From NCBI GenBank assembly GCA_030833825.1, contig JAURGL010000010.1:1-21392 (forward strand): a DNA stretch of 21,392 nt, written 5' to 3'. Origin of the DNA: Vulcanococcus sp. SFB_649D_100_25. GTDB taxonomy: Bacteria; Cyanobacteriota; Cyanobacteriia; PCC-6307; Cyanobiaceae. The notes under the pieces were generated by a model. The model did not search any database. It was not told where the DNA came from and worked only from the letters and a program-made list of their open reading frames with translations. The translations under genes were made by a program, and so were the position numbers. This document shows positions 21,180 through 21,392 of the stretch, in pieces; position 1 is the stretch's first letter; each line of letters starts with the position of its first letter.

Positions 21180-21392
21180 CCTGCGGCAGCAGCTCGCCAG
21201 CCTGCTGGTGGTGCGGGCCAGTGGGCACCGGCGCGATAGCCAACGGCGCTATCCCCGCTGGGAGTTAACCAACGAGGAGCTCCGTGCACTGCTGGAGGCA
21301 GGCGTTGGCGGGGTGATCCTGCTGGGCGGCAGTGCAGAGGAGCTGCGGCTGCGCTGCGAGCAGTTGCGGCAGTGGTCCGATCACCCGCTTCT
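21169..21392 (+). CDS. Glycoside hydrolase family 3 protein, N-terminal fragment (NagZ-type)
   Basis: This is the first 74 codons of a gene cut by the right edge. LRQQLASLLVVRASGH, YPRWELTNEELRALLEAGVG and GVILLGGSAEELRLRCEQLR match the N-terminal barrel of bacterial family 3 beta-N-acetylhexosaminidases, which trim peptidoglycan fragments. Catalytic residues lie outside the window, so activity cannot be judged. The GTG at 21169 starts inside the last codons of rbfA (11-base overlap, different frame) and directly before the conserved region. Its position after rbfA is, as I recall, common in picocyanobacteria. Confidence 0.85.
   Translation, partial: MASDLRQQLASLLVVRASGHRRDSQRRYPRWELTNEELRALLEAGVGGVILLGGSAEELRLRCEQLRQWSDHPL

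Noticed and set aside
1..21392. Mobile island, CRISPR array, tRNA or phage remnants
   Set aside because: I saw no transposase, integrase, regular direct repeats or tRNA-like folds, and gene content is core cyanobacterial throughout.

Overview
The window is core chromosome of a high-GC picocyanobacterium, most likely marine or brackish Synechococcus or Cyanobium. The basis is gene content: psbU (photosystem II lumenal subunit), a petL-like cytochrome b6-f subunit, a CRR7-type NDH-1 factor, a fused VKOR-thioredoxin oxidase, a PucC/BCD-type transporter, and several small families largely confined to cyanobacteria and plastids (DUF3120, DUF4346, DUF751, DUF6816). I see no tRNA, rRNA, insertion sequence, phage gene, CRISPR array or long repeat. 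Every part has a plausible gene, and no gene-free stretch reaches 300 bases.

Layout. (1) 1-5890, minus strand, probably one transcription unit read leftwards: uppP, a PDZ/radical SAM/DUF512 protein, a TolC-type outer-membrane channel, a PucC-like MFS transporter, and an inositol-monophosphatase-family enzyme cut off at base 1. (2) 6036-8955, plus strand: a DUF3120 membrane protein, psbU with a clear terminator, and nadB. (3) VKOR-Trx on minus converges on nadB with a 4-base overlap and diverges from rimO, which is coupled to an MFS exporter (plus). (4) The petL-like gene (minus) and a B12-binding radical SAM gene (plus) diverge. (5) 14497-16077, minus: a FemAB-like acetyltransferase and a DUF4346 protein. 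A small secreted protein is read the other way from 16051. (6) 16532-18119, minus: a tandem-domain pterin synthase followed by a RibD-type reductase, overlapping. (7) aroK (plus), crr7 (minus), a DUF6816 secreted protein (plus) and a GST (minus) alternate strand. (8) DUF751, rbfA and the start of a glycoside hydrolase family 3 gene (plus) run off the right edge.

The themes are envelope and cell wall (uppP, TolC, GH3, FemAB-like), thylakoid function and lumenal folding (psbU, petL-like, crr7, VKOR, PucC-like), cofactor and aromatic synthesis (nadB, pterin synthase, RibD-like, aroK) and translation (rimO, rbfA). The genome is very compact: four convergent gene pairs overlap at their 3' ends and one divergent pair appears to overlap at its 5' ends.

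I found no clearly new multi-gene system. The most interesting points are the pterin synthase whose first domain lacks the catalytic histidine and which is coupled to a RibD-type reductase; the PucC-like gene with no standard start codon where its first helix should begin; an orphan B12 radical SAM enzyme of the HpnP-like type; and a divergent crr7/DUF6816 pair.
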